Source of the DNA: Puffinus mauretanicus
Lineage: Eukaryota > Chordata > Aves > Procellariiformes > Procellariidae
Direction: 5' to 3'
DNA: 64,000 nucleotides
Assembly (NCBI GenBank): GCA_023333565.1
Contig: JAJKFH010000756.1
Coordinates: 1 to 64,000 of the forward strand
Within the stretch, counting starts at the first letter, position 1. Each line of letters begins with the position of its first letter. A program made the translations under genes and the position numbers. Shown here piece by piece: positions 33,591 through 44,905 of this stretch. The notes beneath the pieces are model-generated. The model worked only from the letters and a program-made list of their open reading frames with translations, made no database searches and was not told the DNA's origin.

Positions 33591-34187
33591 ACACTGCTGT
33601 AAAATTAGAAGGAGTAGACTCTTGGATTCATTACACCAGTATAAAGAAAATACATCCTAGACCGTGGACATCTATACCTCAGGAACCTTGATGAGTCACC
33701 AGAGATGTTGCTGAACTATTTGTGATATTTAAAATATTTATTGTTAGAAGGGAAACCAAATTAATTAGGAAATTGTGGGTTTAATACTAGTTATGACAAT
33801 CAGTAAAACTGAATCCCAATTTCTGTTGCCAAAATGGGAGAGAAATCAAAATATCTGGGAACTTTTAGCCCGAAAAGTAACCATGTCTTCTTTTTGTATT
33901 GCAGAACCTAGGTGATAATTCACAGTTAATTGAGAAGATAATTCAACAATTAAAGACTTAGCATCTGGATTTAAGGAACAAGAAGTGTAAGATCTTTCTT
34001 GGTTATTTTCGAGGCTTCCAAATTTAAATTGGCTCAGACAGTTGTTCTTATTTGCAATACTGATCGTCATTTTAGTTGTAATTACTTGTTGTACGATTCA
34101 ATGTGTGTCTTTTTGTAGACCAAATGCTTATAACTAAATGATGGGAGACTCATGATGCTCAACATTGTAAGTCTCAAAGCGGGGGAC
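33591..34187 (+). pseudogene. env transmembrane remnant and polypurine tract
   Basis: The surface subunit is absent. A stretch at about 33988-34134 encodes WLFSRLPNLNWLRQLFLFA and continues with hydrophobic ILIVILVVITCC, a membrane span followed by a CC motif and a short tail, typical of gammaretroviral TM proteins. The polypurine tract AAAGCGGGGGA at 34176-34186 directly precedes the 3' LTR. Confidence 0.7.
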
Positions 34188-34640
34188 TGATGCAATAGGT
34201 ACAGTATCTACTGTTCCATACTGCTCGCTTCTGTAATTCTACACAATGAAGACTTGTGGCTTAGAAGTTAGGTAACTAGCAGGTGTGGTGTTTGCAGGTG
34301 TGTAGAATTGTACTCTAAATCGTGTCTCCTGGAAGCATTGTTAGACTCTAGTGAAGAGTAACCGTGGAAACGAGAACCGTAAACAAACGTGGTCCAGACG
34401 TGGCTCGGAGACAAACCTCGACCTTACAAGCAAAGAAAGGAACAGGTTCATGAAGAGTTCACTACCCTGCCGACCACCAGAGACCCCCCGAGACCCTCAA
34501 GGAGACCCTAAAGGCTTTAGTGCACATGTGTCTAGGATGATGTAATGTTACAATTAGTTCTCGGAAATTTAATGAATATGTAAAAGGGAAACTTAAAATA
34601 TGTATGAGAAGCATGGATACAAACAGAAAGATTAGACCCG
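34188..34640 (+). mobile_element. 3' LTR of gammaretrovirus-like provirus (3' truncated)
   Basis: It begins TGATGCAATAGGTACAG after the polypurine tract and aligns with the 5' LTR through ACAAACAGAAAG, breaking off near 34640 before the poly(A) signal region. It has a 12-bp insertion, GACCCTCAAGGA-like, relative to the 5' LTR near 34490-34505. Several point differences show the provirus is not recent. Confidence 0.85.
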
Positions 34641-35414
34641 CGGTGCTTGATTTGGGTTATGCCCATGATAAGAGGAGGGCCCCTTGTATACAGCAGTGAG
34701 CACACACCAGCACCCACCGCCACATCCCTTCCTCCTCTTTGGCTGGCAGAGACAGGAGATCACTGGTGCATGCGTCGAGAGACGAAACCACAGCCAAGAG
34801 ATAATGAACACAAAGTCCCGCAAAGCAGGGCCACACATGTTGGGGGATAGGGGGAGGTCCGTTCAGCATATGGTGCCCATGACCGGCCTCCTGGCCTGTG
34901 ATGGGGGGTGCCCAAGAGAAGGGTGTGGACTGGGGGTCCAGGAAGGCATATGGGCCAGGCATGGGGCTCTGAAATTGCCTGTGAACCCAGGAGTGCTGAG
35001 TCCATGGGGCAGGGAACCACCACCCCTCCCGGAGCGAGGCAGAGGACCCAGGGGTCTGGGCTGTCTGTCCACACTCCTCTCCTGCCCGACAACAAATTGT
35101 GCTACTTGGAGCCCCGGTAAGAACCTGTTTCCCGCTGTGCCTCCAAAACACCAGGTACCCCAAGGGCTGGCACCATCTGCCCTTCGCCTCTCCCAGCCTC
35201 ATGGGGGGACACTCCAGTTTGCCCTCATCTGGCCTTATCTGGAGGCACCTGGTGGGTGGGAAGGGGATCTCCTTTACAGAGACATCCCAGGCATCCAGGG
35301 TCCCTCAGCCACTCTGCTCATTGCGGTGGTGCAGCCAGAGAGGACCCAAGCATATGGCTGCTGGCAGAGGAGAGGGGACAGGGACATGGACACACACACA
35401 CATGCAGAGCGTAG
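34641..35414. other. No gene seen; holds a short dispersed-repeat match
   Basis: This region lies downstream of the small secreted gene (read on minus). A segment of about 46 bp at 34768-34814 is the reverse complement of a segment at 54071-54117 (about 80 percent identical by eye). Open frames here lack motifs. Confidence 0.4.
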
Positions 35415-35428
35415 CTTTGCTGAAGGGG

Positions 35429-35434
35429 TTTATT
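35429..35434 (-). terminator. Poly(A) signal of the small secreted gene
   Basis: TTTATT on plus is AATAAA on minus, about 590 bp downstream of the predicted stop codon at 36023-36025. The transcript end would be near 35410-35415. Confidence 0.45.
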
Positions 35435-36022
35435 GATCATGAGAGGGAAATGGCCCAGGGCTCCCAGGGAATCAGGTGGGGTCATCCAGGGATGATCATC
35501 TCCTCATGCCGCTGGAGGGGGACAGGACAAGGGTGTCACCACCAGTTCCAGTCCTGAAAGACAGAGCCCAAAATGTGACCCCCAACGTCCGCTGGGACAT
35601 GAGAGGGGTCTTGTCCCCATCGTCTCTCTCTGCAGAGGCCTGGGGAAGGAGAAGAGAATTGGAGCCCCCAATATACCCAGGACAGGACGTGGCTCCCCTG
35701 AGATCCATATGGACCCAGAGCCCCTTGCCCAGTGTGTCATTACCCCAGGATGCCCCTAAATCTCCCAGAGCCCTGCCCAGCCCTCACGGTGATCCTGGGG
35801 GTCTGCATGGCACCTGTATGCCTGGCCTGCACAGTGACCCTCTGGGTGCCTGGAGCCCCACTGAGTGCAAGGAAAGGCATGGGGGCAGCTCTGTCCAGCT
35901 CACCCTGGGGCATGCATCATGGACAGCCCCCTACCATACCCAGGGTCTGCCCACCCCTGAGGGCTCAGGGATCCCCGGGGCCTAGGATCCTTTGAGGCTG
36001 GAGACCCCATGATGCTGCTCAC

Positions 36023-36091
36023 CTAGACATCAGCGGCTGCAGCCTCACGTCTCTGGCGCGCAAGCTCCACCCGCTTGTCAGCCACAAGGGG
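36023..36091 (-). CDS. Small secreted protein gene, exon 4 (C-terminus)
   Basis: After the acceptor CCCCAG at 36092 the open frame encodes PLVADKRVELARQRREAAAA, then DV and a TAG stop (36025-36023). It is 22 residues, strongly basic, and likely one amphipathic helix. It joins exon 3 in phase 0. An internal DKR could be a second processing site. The evidence is the clean acceptor, the stop in frame and the run of coding-like codons in a region otherwise made of low-complexity repeats. Confidence 0.45.
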   Translation of the reverse strand, partial: PLVADKRVELARQRREAAAADV

Positions 36092-36505
36092 CTGGGGAGA
36101 AAGGGAGGGTTAGGGACACGCTTGGGTGAGCTGGGGTGTACTGGGAGGCAGGGGAAAGCAATGGGGTCTTTGGGGAAGGTGCCTCCGGGGAAAAATGGGG
36201 TGCATGAGGTTGTATGGTGGTGCACAGAAAGCAGCGGGGGTTCTGGGGAAGGGGCCCCCTGGGTGTGTGGCTGTGTCCTGGGGCATCCAGGGGTGCACTG
36301 GGGTGTACTGGGTTGTAATGGGGTGGATGGGAAGGCAACGGGGGCCCTGGGGACGGGGGCCTCCTGGGAAAACACTGGGGTGCAGGGGTGTTCTGTGGGG
36401 TTGCAGTGGGGTGCACCGGGGTGTCCTGGGGCACGCTGGGATGCCCTGGAGTGTTGTGGCCATGGGAAGGGAGGGCCTGGGGCCAGCGGAACTCGTGGTA
36501 CCTAC

Positions 36506-36541
36506 CTCAGCCCTCTTCACTCGCCCGATATTGATTCCCCT
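36506..36541 (-). CDS. Small secreted protein gene, exon 3
   Basis: A 36-nt exon lies between acceptor CTCTCTCCAG and donor GCTGAG|GTAGGT, phase 0 on both sides, encoding RGINIGRVKRAE. The RVKR motif matches the furin consensus R-X-K/R-R, so a secreted precursor could be cut after Arg. Small phase-0 exons of this size occur in secreted peptide precursor genes. Confidence 0.45.
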
Positions 36542-36627
36542 CTGGAGAGAGACCATGAGACCTCACTGGTCACTGGGATGTCCAGTTCCCCAGACTGGAT
36601 GCCCTACAAGTCCACCCCATTACTTAC

Positions 36628-36663
36628 ATCCACGCAATACCTTCTACTTGTATCGAAGAGTGC
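36628..36663 (-). CDS. Small secreted protein gene, exon 2
   Basis: A 36-nt exon lies between acceptor TTTTTCCCTAG and donor GGAT|GTAAGT, phase 0 on both sides, encoding ALFDTSRRYCVD. It contains the only cysteine of the predicted mature protein. The donor matches the consensus strongly. The intron to exon 1 is about 1 kb, and a further tiny exon inside it cannot be ruled out. Confidence 0.45.
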
Positions 36664-37687
36664 CTAGGGAAAAAGAGCAAAGGGGTGATCTGGATTGGAC
36701 CTTGGTGGGACTGTGGGTGGGGCACAGGTGTCCCCAGTCCTCCCAGGCCCATGGCTTCCCCCTGGTCTGAGCGGGAAAATCCCTTCTGCTCCCCCCAGCC
36801 CCATTCCTCCAAGTTTCACCTGGGATACCTGTTCATGCAAGGACCAGGGGTGGGGATGGAGACAAGGATAGTGTGGGGAATTTGGGGCCTCCAAAGAGGA
36901 CGGGGGTGGGAGTGGTGGGGGCCAGAGACAGGACACTGGGGCAAGTTAGCAGATCCCAAGGCACGGGGCTGGGGGCGTTGAAGGGACAGGACTGCATGGG
37001 ATTCAAGTGGGGGGTAAAGGAATTCAAGTGGAGGGGATACGGGGACTTCAAGCCAGTGGCTGGTGGGGGCAGAAGGAAGAGGACTGCAGAGGACCAAAAC
37101 GAGGGGCTAGGGGCTTGGAAGAGTATTTGGGAGGGGGGTTCAAGGAAGGGGATTTGGGGACACTGCTGCTGTGGACGAAAGGCAGAGAACTGAGGAGAAA
37201 GACGGAAAGAAAGGCGGTGGGAACGATCAAAGGGAGGGCATTTGGGGACCCTAGATAGGACACGGAGGAGATCCCGGGGTGGAGATGTCCGAGGGGACCA
37301 AAAGGATGGGATGGGGAGGCCAAAAAGGGAGGGATGTGGGGGCACCAACACAAGAAACCGGTGGGGGCCCTCAGAGGAGTTTCCAGTCGACCCTCCCAGA
37401 GAGGGGACAGGTCCAACCGCTCAGTGAGGAACCCGGTCTCTGGGCATCAGAAGCTTAATTGCAGGGGAAGCGGAGGGAACAGATGGAATTGTGGGAGGGA
37501 GAAAGCTGCATTGCCCAGGGCTGGTGGTGCAGGGGAGCCTGGAGGAGCCCCTTGCTGGGGAAAGGGAGAGGCCAAGTCAAGGGGTTTCGTGTTCACGGCT
37601 GCAAATTTAATCCTGCAGAAGAGCTGATGTCCTGCAGCCAAGACCCATCTCCAGCCTTGAGCCCCTCCTGTGGCATTGGGGACTCAC

Positions 37688-37756
37688 CTGAGCATCTTCC
37701 GGGGTGCACAGCAGGATGGTGAAGAGCAGGGCCACACTGAGCACCGCGACCTTCAT
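37688..37756 (-). CDS. Small secreted protein gene, exon 1: signal peptide
   Basis: The ATG at 37756 sits in a good context (A at -3) and encodes MKVAVLSVALLFTILLCTPE then DAQ, a clear signal peptide with a Lys n-region, a Leu/Val/Phe core and a polar end. The donor CTCAG|GTGAGT is near consensus, phase 0. Joined to exons 2-4 it gives a precursor of about 69 residues. The protein family is not recognised. Leaders of this kind occur in chemokines, mineral-binding Gla proteins and peptide hormones, but no Gla, CC or other signature is visible. Confidence 0.55.
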
Positions 37757-37810
37757 CTTCCTCTGCGGTGTAGCAAGTCCTGGGTGAAGCTGGAGAAGGT
37801 GAGGGGCAGA

Positions 37811-37818
37811 TTTATCCC
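37811..37818 (-). promoter_or_regulatory. TATA-like box upstream of the small secreted gene
   Basis: On the minus strand GGATAAATC lies about 55-62 bp upstream of the ATG at 37756, leaving room for a start site and a short leader. It supports exon 1 as a true first exon. There is no experimental basis. Confidence 0.35.
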
Positions 37819-39831
37819 TCCCAGGACTCCTCCTTGCCCTCCCTCCACCTCCCAAGATTCCCCAGGGCAAAGCCAGGCATGGCAGAGACATCAGCCCTGG
37901 CAACAAGCCCAGCCTCGGCACAGAGTCAACTCCGCCTCTGGCCCCGAGCCAGCCACCTTTCCTGGCATCAGCCCAGCTTCCTGCATGGGGCAGCTGCACA
38001 GGTAAGGGCCCAGGCATCTGGGGGTGATGGGGGGGGCAGGCAGATTGCCCCTGACAGCCGGACACCCTATGGTGACAACCCACTGCTCTAAGATGAAACC
38101 ATCCTCCAACAGCCCGCCAAAGCCAGATCCCCCCCATCTCCCAGTGCCCTTCACCTCGCAGCACTGCCGTCTCCCAGTGCTGCTCGCCTCCCAGAGCAGT
38201 CTTTCCCTCCAGGACTCCCTCAGAAATGATGCCAGCCTCAAACCACGGTCTCTAAGTAGAATTGTCTTGGATCCCTCTCCAACCCCTTGGGTAAACGGGG
38301 AGCTGGGACTGACCCCTCTTCTTGGGGCACCAGGGACCCCAGGATTAGGGAACACTGGGAGGTAGGAGGACAACGGGAGGCACGGGCAATGGGGACAGCT
38401 GGGTGGCTGGGATCTTCAGTCACTGGAGGCAATGGGGAGCACTGGTGAATGTTGAGCACCGGGAGATGAGGGCTGGGCTTGGGGGAAGTGCTGGGGTGGT
38501 TGCAGTGCGCAGCTCCAGCCCACACCATTTGCCTTGCACTGCACGCCCCAAACTGCTCCGGTGCCCAGCCATGGCATCCCAGGAGCAGAGAACAGAGGGG
38601 AATATCCCCTGCCCTGACCCTTACCCGGCCACTGCCTGGGGCCACCATGCCCTCCCACACAACCTGGGTCCCACTCTGCAGAGCTGCCCCCAGACGTGGC
38701 TCCCAGTGACTCTGTCCCAAGAAGGCTCTGGCTCCAGCCCCATCCCCGGCTGGGACTTGGCCACAGATCACCAAAGGCCCTCGTCCCCAGGCAGTGTCCC
38801 TTCAATGCCCTCATCCTTGGCCCAGGCCAGTGCTGTCCCTGAGCAGGATGTGGCCATTCAGAGGGACACGATGAAGCAGGCACTTGTCCCCAGGCAGCCA
38901 CTCAGAGCTAATTGCGGGGATGGAGCTCCCCTGGCAAGAGGAGGGATGTTTGTCCCCGCAGCATCTCTGATAAGCCGTGTTTGCCCAGGGCCCGTTCAGC
39001 AAGGTTGGTGCTTCATGAGAGTGCCCGACTGGGGGGAGTCTGGGGGGCGTTAAAGCAGCCTGGACGCCTGGGCTCCCTCCAGCATCAGCAGTGGACAGAG
39101 CCCACAGAGGAGCGCAGTGCTGGGGGCGTGGGCGAGGAGCAGGTCCTGGGGCACCCCCCACACCCGGGGCTCCCTCGCTCCTCTGCGGACAGGCTGAGCC
39201 CAGAGGCGGGGGCAGTCCCGGGGCAGCAGCCTGACAGGCGGGATGTCACTTTCCTTCAGGAAAGCCTGGTGGCAGGGCAGTCCTGCAGGAGCGGGGCTTA
39301 GAGCAGCCTGGGTGATGGAGCTGCCTCCCCAAGGGCACTGCGTCCCTTCCCCTCTCCTCCCCTGCCTGCCCTGCAGCCATCCCTGACTTTCCAGGGTGGT
39401 TTCCTTCACAGTACCCCTGGCCCAAACATCACCATCCTGGGGGCCCTGGGCAGCATCCTCTGGCCACTGTGGGGCAGGGGTAGCGTGGGATTGTATACAA
39501 CTGGTTCAGCTCTCCACTCTGAGTGGGGAGAGCCACTGGGTGAAGCTGCTGGCCGGGCTCGCACAAGCTAAGCAAGACCCTTTCCAGCAATCTGGCATCG
39601 TTGCACCCATTCTTTCCAGTCATGACACGTCAGGCGATCTGCCATCACTGCTCTCTGCAAGGATGCAAGTGCCCCAAGCAGCAGAGGGAATAGCTGGTAC
39701 CTCTGTTAGCAGGGACATATTCATAATGAAGATAGGTGTATTTTGGATCAACAAGCTCAGGCACCCCTCTTTTGCCTCCCTGCAGATGCACACAACTATC
39801 AGAAGAGATAGATAACAGGACAGATATTTAT
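37819..39831. other. No gene seen
   Basis: This is GC-rich sequence upstream of the small secreted gene. Open frames on both strands overlap in antisense and lack motifs. Confidence 0.4.
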
Positions 39832-40245
39832 TTCATAGAATCATGGAACAGTTTGGGTCGGAAGGGACCTTTAAAGGGTCATGTAGTCCAAGCCCCCTGC
39901 CATGGGCAGGGACAACTTCAACTAGATCAGGTTGCTCAGAGCCCCATCCAACCGGACCTTGAATGTTCCCAGGGATGGGGCATCTACCACCTCTCTGGGC
40001 AATCTGTTCCAGTGTTTCACCATCCTCATGGTAAAAAAGTTCTTCCTTATATCTAGCCTAAATCTACCCTCTTTTAGTTTAAAACCATTACCCTTTGTCC
40101 TGTCACAACAGGCCCTGCTAAAAAGTCTATTCCCATCTTACTTGTAAGCCCTCTTCAAGTACTGAAAGGTTGCAATAATGTCTCCCCGAAGCCTTCTCTT
40201 CTCCAGGCTGAACAACCCCAACTCTCTCTCAGCCTTTCTATTTAT
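39832..40245 (-). mobile_element. CR1 LINE 3' end, minus strand
   Basis: It begins CATAGAATCATGGAACAG, the antisense of the CR1 tail, then GGGTCGGAAGGGACCTTTAA, CTCTGGGCAATCTGTTCCAG and CTTCTCCAGGCTGAACAACC. All landmarks of a 5'-truncated CR1 are in order. Confidence 0.95.
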
Positions 40246-42122
40246 TTCTGCCTAATGAGAAGACCAGCATTTTGGTGGTGTGAGCTAGCGCTGGGAGAAG
40301 ATAGGGCCAGTAAGGTCTCAACCAGGAGATGCAGCATGTATTTACTTGTCTCTTTCGGCAGCTGATAGTCAGAAGTAACCACTTCTAACGACCGGCAAAG
40401 CCACTAGCCGCACAGAGCAGCAGCAGCATTGAATGCATTGGACTCATTGCCTGTACTGAGTTCACGGGACATCAACATTATGGTGGCAGATCCCTGAATA
40501 CTTCATAAGGCCGGCACGTTCTTCTGTAAACTCCTCCTCTCTTTATTATGTGCCACAGTAATTCAAGCTACCATGCTGTGCTTCCCAATCGCCGTTCCCT
40601 CCCAAAAACATCCAGCAGTCCATGTCACATGTCTGAAAGTAAAATAGGGCTCTATTTCAGTCCTCTGTGGGTGTGAGGATAATTTACTTTTATGAGGCAC
40701 AAGCTGGGAATCAAAGGCTGGTGGTAAAAATCTGGTTTAGGTTTTGAAGTCAGTGGGAGGTCTGCCTGAGTTTCCGTGAAACCAAGGTGTCACTGTTTTG
40801 TTCCCATGGTGATACAGACTCCTGTCAGGGCATCAAAAAAAAGCCTGTCTGGTTTTATCTACATGAAAATAGATGAATAAAAATACACTGATAAGCGGTT
40901 CACGAGAACTGTAAATGGCTCAGATTCTTCACTGACATTATATGTCCTTTTTAAGGGTTATGGATAAGGTTATATCTTTACGTGACACTAACCATAAATA
41001 AGAGATCTGTTGTGGATCAGTTGTGAAAAGATTTAAGGCAACTGACTTGAATATTTGCTTTGAAATTGCCCAAAGAGCAGGCAGTCACCTGGAAGATTTT
41101 CATTTTGACTGCTTCTGCTTTGTGCGCTATTGAGTAGATAGCTAAGTTACACAGTGTTGAATTATTTATTGTATTTAAATGTGCTGTGATGTTATTTGTA
41201 TGCTGAAGTTGTTTTGAAAAGAATTGTACGCACTGTCATTATTGAGGAATATTGACTTAGGAGAGGTCAAGGCTGCCTTTGAGATAAATGCAAATCCGGT
41301 GGATGGCATTTGATAGTCACTTAACATTGAAGGTGCTATTCAGGACCATCCCATGGGCTGGTTTAATGGTATCTAAAAAGACGTGCTCCTGTTTTTGTAA
41401 CAGTAGCATATTGAAAACATAAAATGTCACAAGTTTGCTGGTTTGACAAAGAGATGGACAAGAGACTTTGCAAGGTTAGTCTAAAGTGTAGCTAATCCTA
41501 CCCATCCTGTCTCCCTCCACCTTCTCCGAGCGGGGCTGAGAACACTTCTGGAAGTTTCTCTGTTTTTCCTGCAGTCACTTCTGTGAGGCAGTGGAATTTT
41601 TACCACATTTGTTTTCCAAATAAAGTTTGGGAACCCATGGTTGCTCTCCTCAGGCTTCGACCTGCAGCGAGGTATCCCGTTGTTTTACAGCGGGAAAGGA
41701 GAGAAAAAGAAAAGTGCATGTACTACTTCTTCTTTGGTGAAAACACTTGGTTCATCTGTTCATCTTGCATACTTATCTAGGGTTGGAGCCTAAGCAATCA
41801 CCCCAGCTCTACCCTCTGCCATTTGGAGGTGTATCTTCCCCTGTCTCATTGTAGGAAACCAAGGGATGAAGGCAGGGAGGGAGAGAGAGGCCAACAGAGG
41901 CAGGCATGAAAGGGGAGAAGAAGGGATGCGGGGGTAGAAGGAGGGGGAGAGGCAGCTCTACAGCACTGGCAGGCATGTCGATGGGGACAGACGGAGAGTG
42001 GGGGCCCTCTTGTCCCCACATTTACCTTTTGCTTCCCATCTCCCAGTAGCCTCCAGTTCCCAGTGTCCCTTAGTACCTGCGGAGGGTGGGGGGAAGGACA
42101 GGACTCAGCAGGGAGTCTCTGT
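40246..42122. other. No recognisable gene; AT-rich then GC-rich intergenic
   Basis: From 40246 to about 41520 the sequence is AT-rich with stops in all frames and no repeat family recognised. From 41800 to 42100 it is purine-rich (GGGAGGGAGAGAGAGGCC). No splice or coding pattern is visible. Confidence 0.45.
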
Positions 42123-42127
42123 CCTGC

Positions 42128-42157
42128 TGTACTGCTTTTGGCCGGGACAGAGTTAAC
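42128..42157 (+). mobile_element. Stub of the 5' LTR of provirus 2
   Basis: Only about 30 bp of LTR (TGTACTGCTTTTGGCCGGG, then ACAGAGTTAAC) remain. They are joined directly to the leader sequence AACAACAGAT that in provirus 1 lies at 22769 onward. The rest of the LTR and the primer site are deleted, with AAC shared at the junction. Confidence 0.85.
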
Positions 42158-42215
42158 AACAGATTTGCCCAGAGCGTATTAGAGGGAACTTACAATTGTT
42201 ATATCTGTTTAACAG

Positions 42216-42722
42216 TTGCTCGTCGTGATATTGACTTACCTGTTCTTGACGTTAGTTTATCTGATCTGTGCTGTGCTCCCTTTTTTGTGGTACATGTTAA
42301 AGGCTGGTCTTGCCTTTTGCAGTTTGCTGTGCTCTGTAGCGCTTGGTGGTGTTTTGTCTGGGAGATGTATTGTAAAAGCACTGGCCTTGAGTTTCATCTG
42401 GTATTTGAGCTCCGCACTGATGCCATTAGTCTGCTTTGGGAATCATCTCATGGAGACAATTAGCAATCACACTTTTTCCTTTTTCTCCTCCAAGAGATTT
42501 TCCGTGGAGGACACACAGAACGGCACCTTCACCACCTTCTTCTGTGTGGCAGATGTTTTCTCCCTTGTTACAATAACTCTTCAGTATCATGAACATCCTT
42601 GGGTAACCAAAATACTCCTATTGGTTCTTCTCAAGAATATTTTTTCAGCTTTTTCTAAGGTTAACCAACTACGTAGGAATATCACCCACGGATATGTCCC
42701 AAGGCAGTGTGGTTATGGGTGA
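42216..42722 (+). pseudogene. Pre-gag membrane ORF of provirus 2
   Basis: The 169-codon open frame is homologous to 22838-23270 of provirus 1. It keeps the hydrophobic blocks (FCSLLCSVALGGVLSGR; LALSFIWYLSSALMPLVCF), HLMETISNHTFSF with its sequon, and an NGT sequon before TTFF. The provirus 1 ATG corresponds to GTG here; the nearest ATG in frame is at the MLKAGLAFCS position. A TGA at 42720 ends the frame, after which homology to the WNFTPEQV and AHAYRAL region continues, broken, to about 42915. Confidence 0.6.
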
Positions 42723-43059
42723 CAAGGCATGTGGGACAATAGGGGCAGGTACCTGAATGGTTGTCACCTCCGATGGTCTGGGACTTCAACCCAAACAAGT
42801 GCGGGATCCTGACGAAGTGACAGAATGTGTGAAAAAAGGGTGCCTTGGCCCTGGCTACGCCAAAGAGACACAGCTTGTCGCACTGTGCTGGGCTCTGTCC
42901 TACGCCTACTGAGCACTATTCAGCACTATTCAGCACCCTCAAGGGAAGAGAGGGTCTCTGGATCTAAAGACATAAACCCAGACATTGTGGCTAAACCAGA
43001 GACCCAGCCCTCAACTGTATCAGTCGCCCCTATAGTCAAGAAGGAATAATGGAAGCAGA

Positions 43060-44002
43060 GGTCAACTTGTGAGATATGCAAAACGATTTCAGGCGTCATC
43101 CAGGAGAGCAAATTATCAGCTGGTTGCTCTGATGCTGGGATATTGGGGCCAATAGTCAGGAATTAGAGGGTAAGGAAGGCCAGCAGCTGGGATCCCTTGC
43201 TAGGGATAAGGCCATTGACAAAGGGATTGGAAAAGGGGCAGCAGTCCTCAGTCTCTGGAGGTGACTCCTGTCAAGGGTGAAGGAAAGGTATCCCTTCAAG
43301 GGAGATCTTGCAAATTCCCAAACAAGTGGCCCACCTTTGAGGGAGGTATCCAGTATCTGAGGGAATTAGCTGTGGTGGAGGTGATTGACAGCAACCTCGA
43401 GAACAACCAGGCATCCAAAGACCCAGATGAAATCCAGCGTACACAGTCCATGTGGCCAAAGTTTGTACGAAGTGCACCAACATCATATGCCAACACCCTG
43501 GTGATAATGAGCTGGACAGGCGCGGAGGCACCAGCTGTGGATGGATTGGCCAGCCAACTCCAGGAATTGAAAGAGAATCTCACTTCCTCCCTACAGGCCT
43601 GCCTCTCAGCTGCGGAGAAACTGTCCCAACAATTGTGCCAGCATTTAAAAAAGGATGTATTCCTCTCTCATACCGACCAACATCTCAGCTATTAAGAGTC
43701 AGCCTTTTTCTGCTCAAGGGAAAGGGTACCGGTGGCACACACCACGTGCCACCCTGTGGTTCTGTCTGCATGACCAGGGGGAGGACATGAGGAAGTGGGA
43801 TGGTGAACCCACCTGCAGACTAGAAGCTCAGGTACAGGAACTGCAAGAAAAAACAACTGCTCAAAGGCATCCATCCAGGAAAACTACTGCTCCAGTTTCT
43901 GTTGGGCAGAGTAGAAGGGCTGATCTTACTCTTGACCCTGATGAAGGGACTTCTGGTTTGCAGTTACAAAAACCAAGTGATGAATGTGCTGACCAGGAAT
44001 AA
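43060..44002 (+). pseudogene. gag of provirus 2
   Basis: This is homologous to 23800-24748. It reads FRRHPGEQIISWLL, then YLRELAVVEVIDSNLEN, then a frame change near 43690, then LWFCLHDQGEDMRKWDGEP and a basic tail ending at a TAA at 44000. The stop occupies the same position as the TAG that ends gag in provirus 1, and is followed by the same AGGGGCCCTG. Confidence 0.8.
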
Positions 44003-44905
44003 AGGGGCCCTGGCCCCATCTTCAGCCAGGCAGAAGAAAGGGACATCCAAGTTTACTGGACTGTGTGGGTTCAATGGCCTGGCACATCAGAGCCAAGGAG
44101 TCATCAGCAAGCCTCGCTCACCCATTAACAGTCCCATATGGCCAGTGTGAAAGTCTAATGGAGAGTGGAGACTAACAGTAGACTGTCGTGGCCTGAAGGA
44201 AGTCATGCTGCTGCTGACTGCTGCCATGCCAGACATGCTAGAACTCCAGTATGAACTGGAGTCAAAGGCAGCCAAACGGTATGCAACAATTGTTATTGCT
44301 AATGTGTTTTTCTCGATCTCTTTAGCAGCAGAGTGCAGGCCACAGTTTGCTTTCCCCTGGAGGGGCGTCCAGTACACCTGGAAATCGACTGCCCCAGGGG
44401 TGGAAACACAGCCCTACCATTTGCCATGGACTGATCCACACCGCTCCAGAACACCTGCAGTGTATTGATGACATCATTGTGTGAGGCAACACAGCAGAGG
44501 AAGTGTTTGAGAAAGGGAGAAGAATAATCCAGATTCTTCTGAAAGCTGGTTTTGCCATAAAATAAAGTAAGGTCAAAGGACCTGCACGGCATGGGAGGTC
44601 CAGTTTTAGGAATAAAATAGCAAGATGGGCATTGTCATAGCCCAATGGATGTGATCAATAAAATAACAGATTTGTCGCCACCCATTAGCAAAAAAGAAAC
44701 ACAAGCTTTCTGAGGTGTTGTGGCTTTTTTGGAGAGTGCATCTTCCAGGTTATAGTCTGATCGTAAGCCCTCTCTATCGAGTGACCCAGAAGAAGAATGG
44801 TTTTGAGTGGGGCCCTGAGCAGCAACAAGCCTTTGAACAAATTAAATGGGAGATAGTTCGTGCGGTAGCCCTTGGGCCAGTCTAAACAGGACAAGATGTA
44901 AAAAA
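44003..44905 (+). pseudogene. pol part 1 of provirus 2 (RT, protease deleted)
   Basis: After the gag stop the frame starts like provirus 1 but jumps at about 44093 from the pre-protease segment (WPGTSE) straight to QGVISKPRSPINSPIWPV of RT. The protease and about 450 bp are deleted between two AGAGCCA-type microhomologies. RT follows with EWRLTVDCRGL, a shift near 44390, a YIDD-equivalent broken by TGA near 44483, and decayed thumb and connection to about 44905, where a solo LTR is inserted. Confidence 0.85.

Noticed and set aside
35476..35985. 169-codon plus-strand frame across the 3' UTR of the small secreted gene
   Set aside because: Low-complexity, opposite strand to the gene, no start context or domain.
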